A stretch of 49,474 bases of DNA. It comes from Bacillota bacterium (GTDB lineage: Bacteria; Bacillota; UBA994; PWPR01). The DNA is taken from positions 1 to 49,474 of the forward strand of contig JANQLZ010000144.1 of the NCBI GenBank assembly GCA_028280325.1. The letters run 5' to 3'. Made by a program: the position numbers and the translations under genes. Positions 7,708 through 16,658 of the stretch are shown here, piece by piece (positions within the stretch are counted from its first letter, which is position 1; each line of letters starts with the position of its first letter). A model generated the notes under the pieces. The model did not search any database. It was not told the origin of the DNA and saw only the letters and a program-made list of their open reading frames with translations.

Positions 7708-8643
7708 ATGGTTCCTTGGGGAAGTATTTTGGGTTTGGTTATCGGCTTGGCTATGATCATAAAAGGGGCAGATATCTTCACAGACGCTGCCGTTTGGATA
7801 GCTAAGAAAACCGGTGTGCCAAAAGTAATCATCGGCGTCACTATCGTCAGTTTGGCTACAACTCTCCCTGAGTTTGCGGTTTCAGTTTTTGCTTCTTACT
7901 CTAATCATGCTTCCATGGCTGTCGGTAATGCAGTTGGCTCCTGTATCTGCAATATCGGATTAATATTGGGTTTGGTATTAATCTTAAAGCAGTTCAAAGT
8001 AGAGCGCTCCGGCTTTATAGTCCGGGGAGTGTTTATGATTGTCATTGCCATACTGTTGTTCTTTATGGCTTCAGATTTGCAGATTAGTAGAGTGAATGGT
8101 GTAATTTTACTTAGTTTTTTAGTGCTGTTTATCCTGATTATTTACCGTGAGCTAAAGACAATGAGGATAGTCAGCAAGGAAGAAAAAGTGGCGGGTTCCT
8201 GGAGAATCAAGTTATTGATGTTCATAGTGGCTTCAGTTGCCGTAGTAATCGGCAGCAGGCTGGTAGTGAATTCCGGGGTAACTATAGCTCACTACTTAAA
8301 CATACCGGAGATTGTCATCTCCTTAACCCTGATTGCCTTGGGTACTTCATTACCAGAGTTGGTTACCTCGCTGACAGCTGCCTTTAAGGGACATCAAGAG
8401 CTTTCTTTAGGCAATATTGTAGGAGCTAACATTTTAAACCTGACCTGGGTTATCGGTGGGGCAGCATTGGTTAATCCTATACCTATTTCAACTGCTAATC
8501 TGTTGATAGATTTTCCAGTGATGATTCTATTCATGATCATGCTTTTTATTTTTGGTTTAACCAAAAAAAGATTAGGACGCTGGGAGGGCATCGTCATGTT
8601 TTTGCTGTATTTTGTTTACATCGGTTACACTGTTTTAAGTTAG
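7708..8643 (+). CDS. calcium/sodium (cation) antiporter, CaCA family, YrbG-like
   Basis: Ten-helix membrane antiporter exchanging Na+ or H+ for Ca2+ or K+; the direction and ion are not decided by the sequence. The two inverted alpha repeats are clear: SLATTLPEFAVSV with GNAVGSCICNIGLILG in the first half, and ALGTSLPELVTSL with GNIVGANILNLTWVIG in the second. Their acidic residues form the ion site in the family. The start is ATG 7708, seven bases after GGAGGT, giving 311 residues. It precedes the pseudouridine synthase by 15 bases and may share its transcript. Confidence 0.9.
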   Translation: MVPWGSILGLVIGLAMIIKGADIFTDAAVWIAKKTGVPKVIIGVTIVSLATTLPEFAVSVFASYSNHASMAVGNAVGSCICNIGLILGLVLILKQFKVERSGFIVRGVFMIVIAILLFFMASDLQISRVNGVILLSFLVLFILIIYRELKTMRIVSKEEKVAGSWRIKLLMFIVASVAVVIGSRLVVNSGVTIAHYLNIPEIVISLTLIALGTSLPELVTSLTAAFKGHQELSLGNIVGANILNLTWVIGGAALVNPIPISTANLLIDFPVMILFMIMLFIFGLTKKRLGRWEGIVMFLLYFVYIGYTVLS

Positions 8644-8658
8644 TTAAAGGGGGCCAAT

Positions 8659-9387
8659 ATGTCTACTGAAAAGTTGCAAAAATATCTGGCTCATGCCGGA
8701 ATAGCCTCCCGGCGGGCCTGCGAAAGAATAATAGCAGCCGGGCGGGTTTCAGTCAATGGGCAGGTTGTCACGGAAAAAGGGATGCGGGTCGACCCGGAAG
8801 CTGACGTAATTGAAGTAGATAATAAAATCGTAAAAAAAATAGATAAAAAGATATATATCCTGTTAAACAAACCCCTCGGGGTCATCACCAGTGCAGCAGA
8901 TGAACTACAGAGATGCACTGTCCTGGATCTGGTGCAGGTTAAGGAAAGGATTTATCCGGTGGGCAGATTGGATTATAACACAGCTGGAGCTCTGCTGCTG
9001 ACCAATGACGGCGAAGCAGCCTATAAACTCACCCACCCTTCCCAGGGGGTCTGGAAAAAATATTTGATCGAAACAAACTGTCGCGTGTCGCAAAAAACTG
9101 TTGATCTGTTAGCAATGGGGATTGAGCTGGAGGATGGCTTAACCGCCCCGGCCAGATGCCGATTGCTTGACGCAGGCTCCGGTAAAAGCAAAATAGAGTT
9201 GAGTATCCACGAAGGCCGGAACAGACAGATTAGAAGAATGTTTAATAAACTGAATATCAAAATCAGTTCGCTGACCAGGATCGAATTTGGTCCGATTAAG
9301 CTTGGAGATTTGGCGGTCGGCAAATGGAGGTATTTAACTGATTATGAAAAGGGGATGATAAATCAGGAAATTATTCATAACAGGTAG
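8659..9387 (+). CDS. rluB: RsuA-family ribosomal pseudouridine synthase, RluB-like
   Basis: Isomerises a uridine in 23S rRNA (helix 89 region for RluB). An S4 RNA-binding domain occupies residues 1-60 (LQKYLAHAGIASRRACERII). The catalytic domain holds GRLDYNTAGALLLTNDG near residues 96-112, with the conserved aspartate. The C-terminal EGRNRQIRRMF is also diagnostic. Length is 242 residues; ATG 8659 follows AAAGGGGG. In Bacillus rluB lies close to scpAB, as here, which favours RluB over RsuA or RluF. Confidence 0.88.
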   Translation: MSTEKLQKYLAHAGIASRRACERIIAAGRVSVNGQVVTEKGMRVDPEADVIEVDNKIVKKIDKKIYILLNKPLGVITSAADELQRCTVLDLVQVKERIYPVGRLDYNTAGALLLTNDGEAAYKLTHPSQGVWKKYLIETNCRVSQKTVDLLAMGIELEDGLTAPARCRLLDAGSGKSKIELSIHEGRNRQIRRMFNKLNIKISSLTRIEFGPIKLGDLAVGKWRYLTDYEKGMINQEIIHNR

Positions 9388-9419
9388 TATCCAAAATTTT
9401 CAAGCGAGGGACCAGAATA

Positions 9420-9449
9420 AAGGTTTTTAGTGAACTTTTTTATTTTTAT
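9420..9449 (+). terminator. weak candidate terminator after rluB
   Basis: AAAGGTT pairs with AACTTT across a short loop with one bulge and is followed by a run ending TTTATTTTT. The stem is only six pairs, so this is tentative. Confidence 0.33.
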
Positions 9450-9499
9450 GGATAAAATTTGTTTTCCCTATAAACAATATTATAGAGGTGATATAGGGA

Positions 9500-10174
9500 A
9501 TGAAAAGCAAGCTGATTGCCGTAATTATAATATTGGCTTTGACGTCGATAATTTTTACTGATGCTTTAGGAGAGAGAGTCCTTTACTGGGGCTCCAGAGG
9601 AAATGATGTAGTTGAACTGCAAAGAAAACTGAAAAACTGGGGCTACTATGATGGTTCATTAGATGGTATTTATGGACCTGATACATATAATGCCGTCAGA
9701 TTTTTTCAAAGGAGAAATGGCTTAAGTGTTGATGGTGTTGTGGGCCCTGAGGTTTTTAAAAGCCTGGGGGTAAATGTTGTCAACAACAGCCAAAATATTG
9801 CCAATGCTGGTACCCAGGTAACTTCAAATGACATCAGCCTGTTGGCCAAAGCCATCTATGGTGAAGCCCGGGGTGAGCCGTATGTCGGTCAGGTGGCAGT
9901 TGCAGCGGTGATTCTGAATCGAGTAAATTCTTCTGCGTTTCCCAATACTGTGTCAGGAGTAATCTTTGAGCCACTAGCCTTTACAGCTGTCAGTGACGGA
10001 CAGTTTTACTTAACACCTAACTCTCAGGCTTATAAGGCAGCACGCGATGCTATAAATGGCTGGGATCCAACTGGAGGATGCCTGTATTATTTCAATCCTG
10101 TAACCGCAACTTCATCATGGATATGGACCAGGCCGCATGTCATCACAATTGGCAAGCACCGGTTTCTGAAGTAA
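9500..10174 (+). CDS. sleB: spore cortex-lytic enzyme SleB
   Basis: Lytic transglycosylase that degrades muramic-lactam cortex peptidoglycan at germination. Residues 1-24 are a signal peptide. Residues 28-90 are a peptidoglycan-binding domain (VVELQRKLKNWGYYDG, then DGIYGPDTYNAVRFFQ). Residues 112-224 are the SleB hydrolase domain, with the catalytic glutamate expected in IYGEARGE (E122) and the C-terminal RPHVITIGKHRF. Its 224 residues are shorter than the 305 of Bacillus, mainly through a short linker. It is followed after 12 bases by ypeB, its usual partner. No clear sigma-G promoter was found upstream. Confidence 0.92.
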   Translation: MKSKLIAVIIILALTSIIFTDALGERVLYWGSRGNDVVELQRKLKNWGYYDGSLDGIYGPDTYNAVRFFQRRNGLSVDGVVGPEVFKSLGVNVVNNSQNIANAGTQVTSNDISLLAKAIYGEARGEPYVGQVAVAAVILNRVNSSAFPNTVSGVIFEPLAFTAVSDGQFYLTPNSQAYKAARDAINGWDPTGGCLYYFNPVTATSSWIWTRPHVITIGKHRFLK

Positions 10175-10186
10175 GGAGGCAAGGCT

Positions 10187-11512
10187 ATGAAATACAGGAC
10201 CTTAATAATTTGGCTAATGATTAATGTCATCGTCTTAGGCATTGGCAGCTATTTCTATACCCAGAACCAGCAGGCAATGGAGGATTTAAAGATCAGAACC
10301 GAAGGCATGTACCAGCAGTCATTTCACAGTTTAATCAGCCATATAAAGACCATAGAAAACTACCTGGCCAAAAGTCTGGTTGCCACGGATCTGATAAACC
10401 AGCAGGAAATAATGTCGACCATCACGCGTCAGGTTTATTCCTCACAGGAAGAGTTGGGTAAGCTGCCGCTTATCCTGGTGCCCTTGATTAATACTGAGAC
10501 TACCTTACAAAAAATTGCCGACTTTGCCTGGCAGGTCAACACCAAGAATCTGAAGCAGGAGAGCTCCCTGACATCTCCAGAATGGACCACTTTGGTAGAC
10601 CTGAAGCAATGCACCAGCAAATTACTGTTAAATCTGCAGAATATCCAGAGCAATATTATTGAAAACAATCTGCGCTGGGTCGATATAGAGCTGATGTACA
10701 GCCGCAATGAGGTAGCAGATAACACGGTGATCGATGGACTGCATTTGGTCGACAAGGATGTTAAAGCTTACAGTGAGACCCAGGCAGGTATTTTGCCCCA
10801 TGTCCGAGAGCCAAAAGTTTATTATAACAGCGATCAGTTGATCGATGAAAGAACTGCCCGAAACGAAGCTGCCGGCTATCTTGGCAAGCTTAATCTGGAG
10901 GTTGGGGAGCCAGTTCAAGTTATTCAGAGTGAGGGTGATATACCGGCGTATGTGGTGTTTTTCGATAATGGGGTCAACCAATATACCTGTGCAGTAACCA
11001 AGGCAGCAGGAAGTTTGGCGTGGTTCATGGGTGATAGCATTTTAACCGGCAGACAACTGACCAATGAAGAGGCTATTAATTTGGCCAATGAATATTTAAA
11101 CCGGCTGAATTTTCAAAATGTTACCCTGGTTGGACATAATACCAATGATAATGCGATTATGTTAATGTATGCCGGGTTTCAGGATGACACTGTTGTATAT
11201 CCAGAAATGCTGAGACTAAATGTTAACCTGAATACTGGCATAATTACTGGAGCTGATTTCAGTGAGTATCTTAAATATCATCATCAACGTACTGTTACCG
11301 AAGCCAGCCTGGCTGAAAGCGATATTGTAGATCAGTTGCCGAAAAATTCTGTAATTAATAATATTCAAAAGGCAATAATCTTTAATCAGCAGGGGCAGGA
11401 AGTATTGACCTTTGAGGTTGCAGTTTCTATTGCTGGTGAAAATTATCTGATTTATCTTAATGCCGATACCGGTATTGAAGAGAATATTATCAGAATTGAA
11501 AGTAAAACGTAA
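10187..11512 (+). CDS. ypeB: germination protein YpeB
   Basis: Forespore inner-membrane partner that stabilises and holds SleB inactive in the dormant spore. Residues 7-24 are an uncleaved membrane anchor, residues about 25-200 are helical, and the C-terminal half carries repeated PepSY-like units (for example EAINLANEYLNRLNF). The 441-residue length and immediate position behind sleB fit. The ATG follows AAGGAGG. It is less conserved than SleB, so context adds much to this call. Confidence 0.9.
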   Translation: MKYRTLIIWLMINVIVLGIGSYFYTQNQQAMEDLKIRTEGMYQQSFHSLISHIKTIENYLAKSLVATDLINQQEIMSTITRQVYSSQEELGKLPLILVPLINTETTLQKIADFAWQVNTKNLKQESSLTSPEWTTLVDLKQCTSKLLLNLQNIQSNIIENNLRWVDIELMYSRNEVADNTVIDGLHLVDKDVKAYSETQAGILPHVREPKVYYNSDQLIDERTARNEAAGYLGKLNLEVGEPVQVIQSEGDIPAYVVFFDNGVNQYTCAVTKAAGSLAWFMGDSILTGRQLTNEEAINLANEYLNRLNFQNVTLVGHNTNDNAIMLMYAGFQDDTVVYPEMLRLNVNLNTGIITGADFSEYLKYHHQRTVTEASLAESDIVDQLPKNSVINNIQKAIIFNQQGQEVLTFEVAVSIAGENYLIYLNADTGIEENIIRIESKT

Positions 11513-11571
11513 ACCAGCTATAGAACTGACAGCAAAAAAAGATTATAATTAAAACTGTTGGAGGATTTGAA

Positions 11572-11946
11572 TTGAAGGTATACGCAATTAGAGGAGCAAT
11601 TACCGTTGCTGTCAATGAAGTTGACGCAATTTTAACTGCAACAACTGAAATGATGAAAGAAATTATCAGTAAGAATCAGTTGAGCGAATCTGATTATATC
11701 AGTTTCTTTTTTACAACGACACATGACCTAAATGCCGTTTTTCCGGCTCGAGCGATAAGAGAAATGGGCTTGACTAATACCTCTCTGATGTGTGCACAAG
11801 AGATTAATGTTCCTGGCGCCCTGCCCAGATGTATTCGGGTTATGATCCATGTCCACAAAGAAAATGATTTCAAACCCAAACACATCTATCTGAGGGATGC
11901 CCGCAGGCTGAGGCCAGACCTTACCCAAGCAGAGGAACTTCAGTAA
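11572..11946 (+). CDS. aroH: chorismate mutase, AroH type (monofunctional)
   Basis: Converts chorismate to prephenate for phenylalanine and tyrosine. Active-site residues known from the Bacillus enzyme align with nearly constant offset: R7, C74, E77, R89 and Y106. The C-terminal HIYLRDARRLRPDL is typical. Length is 124 residues. The start is TTG 11572, seven bases after GGAGG. It stands alone without other aromatic genes, but in Bacillus-type order between ypeB and cmk other housekeeping genes also occur. Confidence 0.94.
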   Translation: MKVYAIRGAITVAVNEVDAILTATTEMMKEIISKNQLSESDYISFFFTTTHDLNAVFPARAIREMGLTNTSLMCAQEINVPGALPRCIRVMIHVHKENDFKPKHIYLRDARRLRPDLTQAEELQ

Positions 11947-12078
11947 TAAACATTTTACAGTGGAGATCAGGCTGGGAGTCAGGTATTGTTATGCAGTATA
12001 ATTGCAAAACTGCTTCGAAAGAAAAAACTTAAATTTGCAGTTGGCTCGATTTATAATTGAGGTCGGGGGGACGAGGAA

Positions 12079-12747
12079 TTGAAGACGCTGACAATCACAG
12101 TTGATGGACCTGCAGGTGCAGGTAAGAGCACGATTGCCAAAATTTTAGCTGACAGCTTGAAAAGTACTTATATTGACACCGGTGCTATGTACAGATCAGT
12201 GACATGTGCGGCATTGCTTTACCAAATTGATGTCAATAATGAACCGGAGCTGACCAAATTGGCAAAAGATATCAAAGCTGAGTACAAAGACAGCAAACTT
12301 GAATACTATATTAATGGGTTGTACTTAAGTCCGTTTGTCAGAAGCATAGCTGTAAGCAGCAATGTTTCTGAAGTTTCCATTCATGCAGGGGTACGCCGTG
12401 CAATGGTCGAATTACAGAGAAGGATTGCCAATGAAAGTCCTTTTGGGGCTGTAATGGAAGGCAGAGATACTGGCAGTACAGTTTTGCCAGGTGCCGATCT
12501 GAAAATCTTTTTAACTGCAAGTTTAGAGGAGCGGGTAAACAGACGCCATGAGCAGTATTTAAGAAAGAACATTCACATTAACAGGATTGATGTCAAGGCT
12601 GAAATAGAAAAAAGAGATAGAATCGATAGTGAAAGAAAGGTTTCTCCCTTATCAGTTCCTTCAGGAGCAATATTAATTGACTCAACGGAGTTAAATATTG
12701 AAGAGGTTATTGATAAAATACTGATGTTTGTAAAACAGAGGGATTAA
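12079..12747 (+). CDS. cmk: cytidylate kinase
   Basis: Phosphorylates CMP and dCMP. The P-loop is at residues 10-18 (GPAGAGKST). The motifs YIDTGAMYR (about 32-40) and GRDTGSTVLPGADLKIFLTA (about 129-148) are diagnostic of CMP kinase. Length is 222 residues. The TTG start at 12079 follows GGGGGGACGAGG. TATAAT boxes occur at 11997-12002 and 12052-12057, but neither has a good -35. It starts the cmk-plsC-ispH/rpsA cluster, with only 4 bases before plsC. Confidence 0.95.
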   Translation: MKTLTITVDGPAGAGKSTIAKILADSLKSTYIDTGAMYRSVTCAALLYQIDVNNEPELTKLAKDIKAEYKDSKLEYYINGLYLSPFVRSIAVSSNVSEVSIHAGVRRAMVELQRRIANESPFGAVMEGRDTGSTVLPGADLKIFLTASLEERVNRRHEQYLRKNIHINRIDVKAEIEKRDRIDSERKVSPLSVPSGAILIDSTELNIEEVIDKILMFVKQRD

Positions 12748-12751
12748 CATT

Positions 12752-13324
12752 ATGCTTTACAAGATTGCTGCAGCAATATTAAAACCAGCCTTACATCTTT
12801 ACTACAATATTAAAGTAGCTGATTTTCCTGATCCCTTTCCAGAAGGAAAATTAATTATCAGCGGGAACCATACCTGCTGGGTTGACCCGGCCTGGTTGTC
12901 TACGGTAGTACCCAGGCAAATACACTATTTAGCCAAGGAAGAAATATTTAATAATATTATTTTACGAGCGCTGTTTTTAAATGCCGGTTTTTACCCGGTA
13001 AAGCGGGGGCGGCCTGATCGTAAAGCCATTAAATTTGCCTGTGATATTTTAAACAATGGAGGGGTGCTGGGTATATTTCCGGAAGGAACCAGAAACAAGG
13101 AAGGTATCGGTCACGCCTTCAATGGGGCAGCCTATTTATCGCTAAAAACTGAAAGCCCTATCTTGCCGGTTACCATTGATGTCTCAGGACATAGCGTGAG
13201 GAGTGAAATAAATATTACTTTTCATGAAATAATTAAGGCCCCAGATGATAAAACTGTTAGTAAAGAAAATCTAAATAATCTGACAGGTATAGTCATGAGT
13301 AAAATATCATCGGGTTTGAAATAG
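12752..13324 (+). CDS. plsC: 1-acyl-sn-glycerol-3-phosphate acyltransferase (PlsC)
   Basis: Adds the second acyl chain to lysophosphatidate, giving phosphatidic acid at the inner membrane face. The catalytic HX4D motif is H40-D45 (NHTCWVDP), and the substrate motif FPEGTR is at residues 109-114. Length is 190 residues, normal for short clostridial PlsC. It lies between cmk and ispH, 4 and 7 bases away, and is surely co-transcribed with them. Confidence 0.92.
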   Translation: MLYKIAAAILKPALHLYYNIKVADFPDPFPEGKLIISGNHTCWVDPAWLSTVVPRQIHYLAKEEIFNNIILRALFLNAGFYPVKRGRPDRKAIKFACDILNNGGVLGIFPEGTRNKEGIGHAFNGAAYLSLKTESPILPVTIDVSGHSVRSEINITFHEIIKAPDDKTVSKENLNNLTGIVMSKISSGLK

Positions 13325-13331
13325 GTGTATT

Positions 13332-15506
13332 ATGGGAAAAGTTATTTTAGCTGAACATGCTGGTTTTTGTGCGGGGGTTAAAAGAGCAGTTGACTTAGCA
13401 GAGCTACATCTAAAAAGTGGCAGGGTTATTGTAGATGGTTCACTGATTCATAATGATGATGTCATGAAGAGCTTAATTGAGAAGGGTCTGCAGGTTTGGG
13501 ATGGAAAGCCTGTGGCAGAGGGAGTAAAGGTTCTTGTCAAATCACATGGCGCCCCATTGGAAACAATAGAAAAAATGAGAGGCAAGCAAACGGAATTGAT
13601 CGATGCCACCTGCCCCCATGTTCAAAGAATATATAGGATTGCTGAGCAGGCTGCGCAGGAAAACGCTTTTCTAATAATCTATGGAGAGAGTGATCATCCT
13701 GAAATAAAAGGCATTGTCAGTAGGGCTTCAGAGAAAGTAGCAGTAACAAAAAACAGCGCTGAAGTACTGGAGATATTACTGAGGGACGAAAAAAAATACG
13801 TTGTCAGCCAAACAACATCAAATTTCCTGGAATGGGTTAAATTCACAGAGGAAATTAAAAAAATATGCTCAAATATTAATATTTTTAATACAATTTGCCC
13901 TGCTACGACAATTAGGCAGCGTGCAAGTGTTGACTTGGCTCGTCAAGTTGATATAATGCTTATTGTGGGTGGATATAACAGCTCCAATACCAGAAGATTA
14001 CACGAGCTGTGTAACCAGGCCGGAGTGCGTGCTTATCACATCGCCAATGCAGCAGATATTGACAGGAAGTGGTTTCCTGAAAATGATGTTGTTGTTGGAG
14101 TTACAGCAGGCGCCTCAACCCCGGACTGGGTGATCAAGGAGGTCATTGTGCAAATGGAGAAGAATCTCGAAAAAGATGCTATGGTAACTGAAGAAGCTAC
14201 AGAAAACACTGAAGCAGTTGAAACTGAAGAAAGTGTTTCGGAGAGTGCTGAAGAAGTTACAAACGAAGCTGATGCAGTAGTAGAAGAGGTAGAAGAAGAG
14301 GTAACCGAAGAAAAGCAGGAAGAAGCTGCACAACCTTCTAACATGGAAGAAATACTTAACGACGATGTTGCAACAATTAAGCGTAACAGCATTGTAACTG
14401 GTAAAGTTGTGAAAGTAAATGATGACGAAGTGTTAGTTGATATCGGTTACAAATCAGAAGGAATTATTAAACTTCGTGAACTAACAAATGATACATCTTT
14501 AACTCCAACTGACATTGTCAGTGAAGGAGATGAAATAGAAGTATTTGTTGTCAGAGTTAGCGATGATAATGGGAATCCTGTATTATCAAGAAAGCGCGCT
14601 CAAGCTATTAATGCGTGGAATAAGGTGCGAGAGGCATTTGAAAACAAGGAAATTGTTTCTGGCAAAGTATTAGAAGCGGTTAAAGGCGGTTTGCTGGTTA
14701 ATATTTACGGGATGCGCGCATTTTTGCCGGCTTCTTTAGTAGATAGAAGCTATGTTCCAGATTTAAACGTCTTTGTTGGGCAGGAAATTTCAGCAAAGAT
14801 AATTGAAATTGATCGCCACAAGCGGCGAGTTGTCTTGTCTCGTCAGGTAGTACTTGAAGAAGAATACAAACAGAATCAGGAAAAGACCTGGAATAAATTA
14901 GAAGTTGATCAGGTCTTAGATGGCATAGTTCAGCGCATAACCAAATTTGGCGTTTTTGTCGATATCGGATCTGTAGATGGTCTGGTGCATATTTCTGAGC
15001 TTTCCTGGGGACGAGTTGAGCATCCTTCAGAGGTTATCAACGAAGGTGAAGAGGTACAGGTTAAAGTGTTGGGCGTCGACCGCGAGAATGAGCGGGTGTC
15101 TCTCAGTATTCGCCAGGTGTTACCTGATCCCTGGACTAAGGTAGATGTCAATTATAAAGCCGGTGATGTCAAAGAGGGTAAGGTAGTCAGAACGGTAAGC
15201 TTTGGTGTGTTTGTAGAATTGGAACCGGGAATTGAAGGCTTGGTCCACATTTCTCAGCTGGCCTGGCAGCATGTAGAAAAGGCCGAGGATGTGGTTAAAC
15301 CTGGTGATATCGTAAGCGTCAAGGTGCTCAGTGTCAATAAAGACGAAAAGAGAATCAGTCTCAGTGTCAAAGAGACTACTGAACGTCCTCCACGTAAAGA
15401 AAAATCCTCAAAGCAAAGCCGAACTGTGGAACATACAGAAGCTTCCAGTGTAACCTTGGGAGATATGTTTGGCGACCTGCTTTCCAAAGCTAAGAAGAAA
15501 AGCTGA
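13332..15506 (+). CDS. ispH: fusion of 4-hydroxy-3-methylbut-2-enyl diphosphate reductase (IspH) and S1 RNA-binding protein (RpsA-like)
   Basis: Residues 1-275 are IspH, the [4Fe-4S] enzyme ending the MEP isoprenoid pathway. Its three cluster cysteines are C13 (GFCAG), C94 (DATCPH) and C189 (NTICPAT). Residues about 280-345 are a highly acidic, glutamate-rich linker. Four S1 domains follow at roughly 352-421, 438-505, 525-594 and 613-681, then a basic tail. The frame is continuous with no internal start signal in the linker that I can recognise, so one 724-residue polypeptide is expected. The same fusion is known in several Clostridia. The S1 part probably aids mRNA binding on ribosomes, but lacks the full six-domain layout of proteobacterial S1. 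Confidence 0.93.
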   Translation: MGKVILAEHAGFCAGVKRAVDLAELHLKSGRVIVDGSLIHNDDVMKSLIEKGLQVWDGKPVAEGVKVLVKSHGAPLETIEKMRGKQTELIDATCPHVQRIYRIAEQAAQENAFLIIYGESDHPEIKGIVSRASEKVAVTKNSAEVLEILLRDEKKYVVSQTTSNFLEWVKFTEEIKKICSNINIFNTICPATTIRQRASVDLARQVDIMLIVGGYNSSNTRRLHELCNQAGVRAYHIANAADIDRKWFPENDVVVGVTAGASTPDWVIKEVIVQMEKNLEKDAMVTEEATENTEAVETEESVSESAEEVTNEADAVVEEVEEEVTEEKQEEAAQPSNMEEILNDDVATIKRNSIVTGKVVKVNDDEVLVDIGYKSEGIIKLRELTNDTSLTPTDIVSEGDEIEVFVVRVSDDNGNPVLSRKRAQAINAWNKVREAFENKEIVSGKVLEAVKGGLLVNIYGMRAFLPASLVDRSYVPDLNVFVGQEISAKIIEIDRHKRRVVLSRQVVLEEEYKQNQEKTWNKLEVDQVLDGIVQRITKFGVFVDIGSVDGLVHISELSWGRVEHPSEVINEGEEVQVKVLGVDRENERVSLSIRQVLPDPWTKVDVNYKAGDVKEGKVVRTVSFGVFVELEPGIEGLVHISQLAWQHVEKAEDVVKPGDIVSVKVLSVNKDEKRISLSVKETTERPPRKEKSSKQSRTVEHTEASSVTLGDMFGDLLSKAKKKS

Positions 15507-15546
15507 TTTAATAAATTAAAAAAGTAGAATAAAGGGAGTGATTATT

Positions 15547-16599
15547 ATGCGAGGCATTAGAAAGCTGGAGCATATAGATTGCTCTCTTTCGCTGTTTAAA
15601 AGCAGAAAAGAACAACTGCAGAGCAGTGAAGTCAGGTTTATTCCCAGAGAGCTGCCTGAATGTAATCTAACTGACGTAGATATCAGCACAGCGGTAACAG
15701 AGAACTGGACTTGGGAGAAGTTTTTATATCTGAATGCTTCGACAGGGGGAACGGCAGCTACATTCCCGATTTTACACGAATTAGCTGAGGTAGCTGCGTC
15801 TCATCAAATGGCTATTGCGGTAGGCTCACAAACGGCGATGATTGCTGAACAGACTCAGCGCTGTTATCGGGATTTGAGAATGAGGCACCCCGGGCTTTGT
15901 ATGATAGCTAATGCTCCGGCCAGCGTTAGTGTAAATGATCTCAAAGGTATGGTCGATTCATTGCAGGCCGATATGCTTCAGATTCATTTGAATCTGGCCC
16001 AGGAAGCGATAATGGTCGAAGGGGATCGTGATTTCGAAAACTATATAGCTAATATAGCATCCTGTACAGCAGCCCTGGAAATACCGATAATCATCAAAGG
16101 GGTTGGCTGTGGGATAGCCAGAGAGACTTTACAAAAAATAAATCACATTAATTATGTCATAGTGGATGTGGCAGGTTCTACTGGCATAAATTTTGCTGAT
16201 GTTGAAAATGTTAGGCGTGCAAATAAAATTTTGGGGATAGAAAACTGGGGGCTTACCAGTTATGAGTCTTTATTAGAGGCCAAACAGTTTTTAGGCGATA
16301 AACGAAAGATATTTGCCAGTGGCGGCATCTACACTTCCAGCAGTGCGATGAAGTGTATTGCTCTTGGAGCAACTGCAGTAGGAATCATTACCCCGATTCT
16401 CAATTACATTATTGAAAAAAGATACCATGATTTAGATAAATACTTATTAAAATATTTTGAGGATTCTGAAACGATTTTAAGGATGCTGGGTTGCCAGAAT
16501 CTCAGCCAAATACAGCAAGTTGCATTGCTTATTACTGGAAGCTTAAAGGAATATAGCCAATTGAGGAATATAGATATTCTGAAATATGCCAATAGATAA
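15547..16599 (+). CDS. fni: type 2 isopentenyl-diphosphate delta-isomerase-like FMN protein (divergent)
   Basis: Predicted flavoprotein interconverting IPP and DMAPP. Family traits seen are RKLEHID at the N-terminus, the AVGSQ segment, LQIHLNLAQE with the metal- and substrate-binding residues, GDRDF, IIKGVGCGI, and a late FASGGIYTSSSAMKCIALGA. Divergence is clear at the phosphate loop: the usual GGTSW region reads VDVAGSTGINFADVE. ATG 15547 fits the GGGAG at 15534-15538; an in-frame GTG at 15538 overlaps that site. Length is 350 residues. Bacillus fni lies between the S1 gene and der, matching this place. The activity could differ because of the changed loop. Confidence 0.8.
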   Translation: MRGIRKLEHIDCSLSLFKSRKEQLQSSEVRFIPRELPECNLTDVDISTAVTENWTWEKFLYLNASTGGTAATFPILHELAEVAASHQMAIAVGSQTAMIAEQTQRCYRDLRMRHPGLCMIANAPASVSVNDLKGMVDSLQADMLQIHLNLAQEAIMVEGDRDFENYIANIASCTAALEIPIIIKGVGCGIARETLQKINHINYVIVDVAGSTGINFADVENVRRANKILGIENWGLTSYESLLEAKQFLGDKRKIFASGGIYTSSSAMKCIALGATAVGIITPILNYIIEKRYHDLDKYLLKYFEDSETILRMLGCQNLSQIQQVALLITGSLKEYSQLRNIDILKYANR

Positions 16600-16658
16600 G
16601 GATAAATAAGCAATGTCAGGCAAAAAATAAAGCCAAAGACAAAAGAGGAGTGATTTCT

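Noticed and set aside
9388-9499. sigma-G promoter for sleB
   Set aside because: AATATTA at 9476-9482 is a partial -10 match, but no GMATR element occurs 17-18 bases upstream.
13900-14400. Frameshift or two separate genes at the ispH-rpsA boundary
   Set aside because: The frame is continuous, the linker is compositionally coherent, no ribosome site precedes the S1 part, and the fusion is known in Clostridia.
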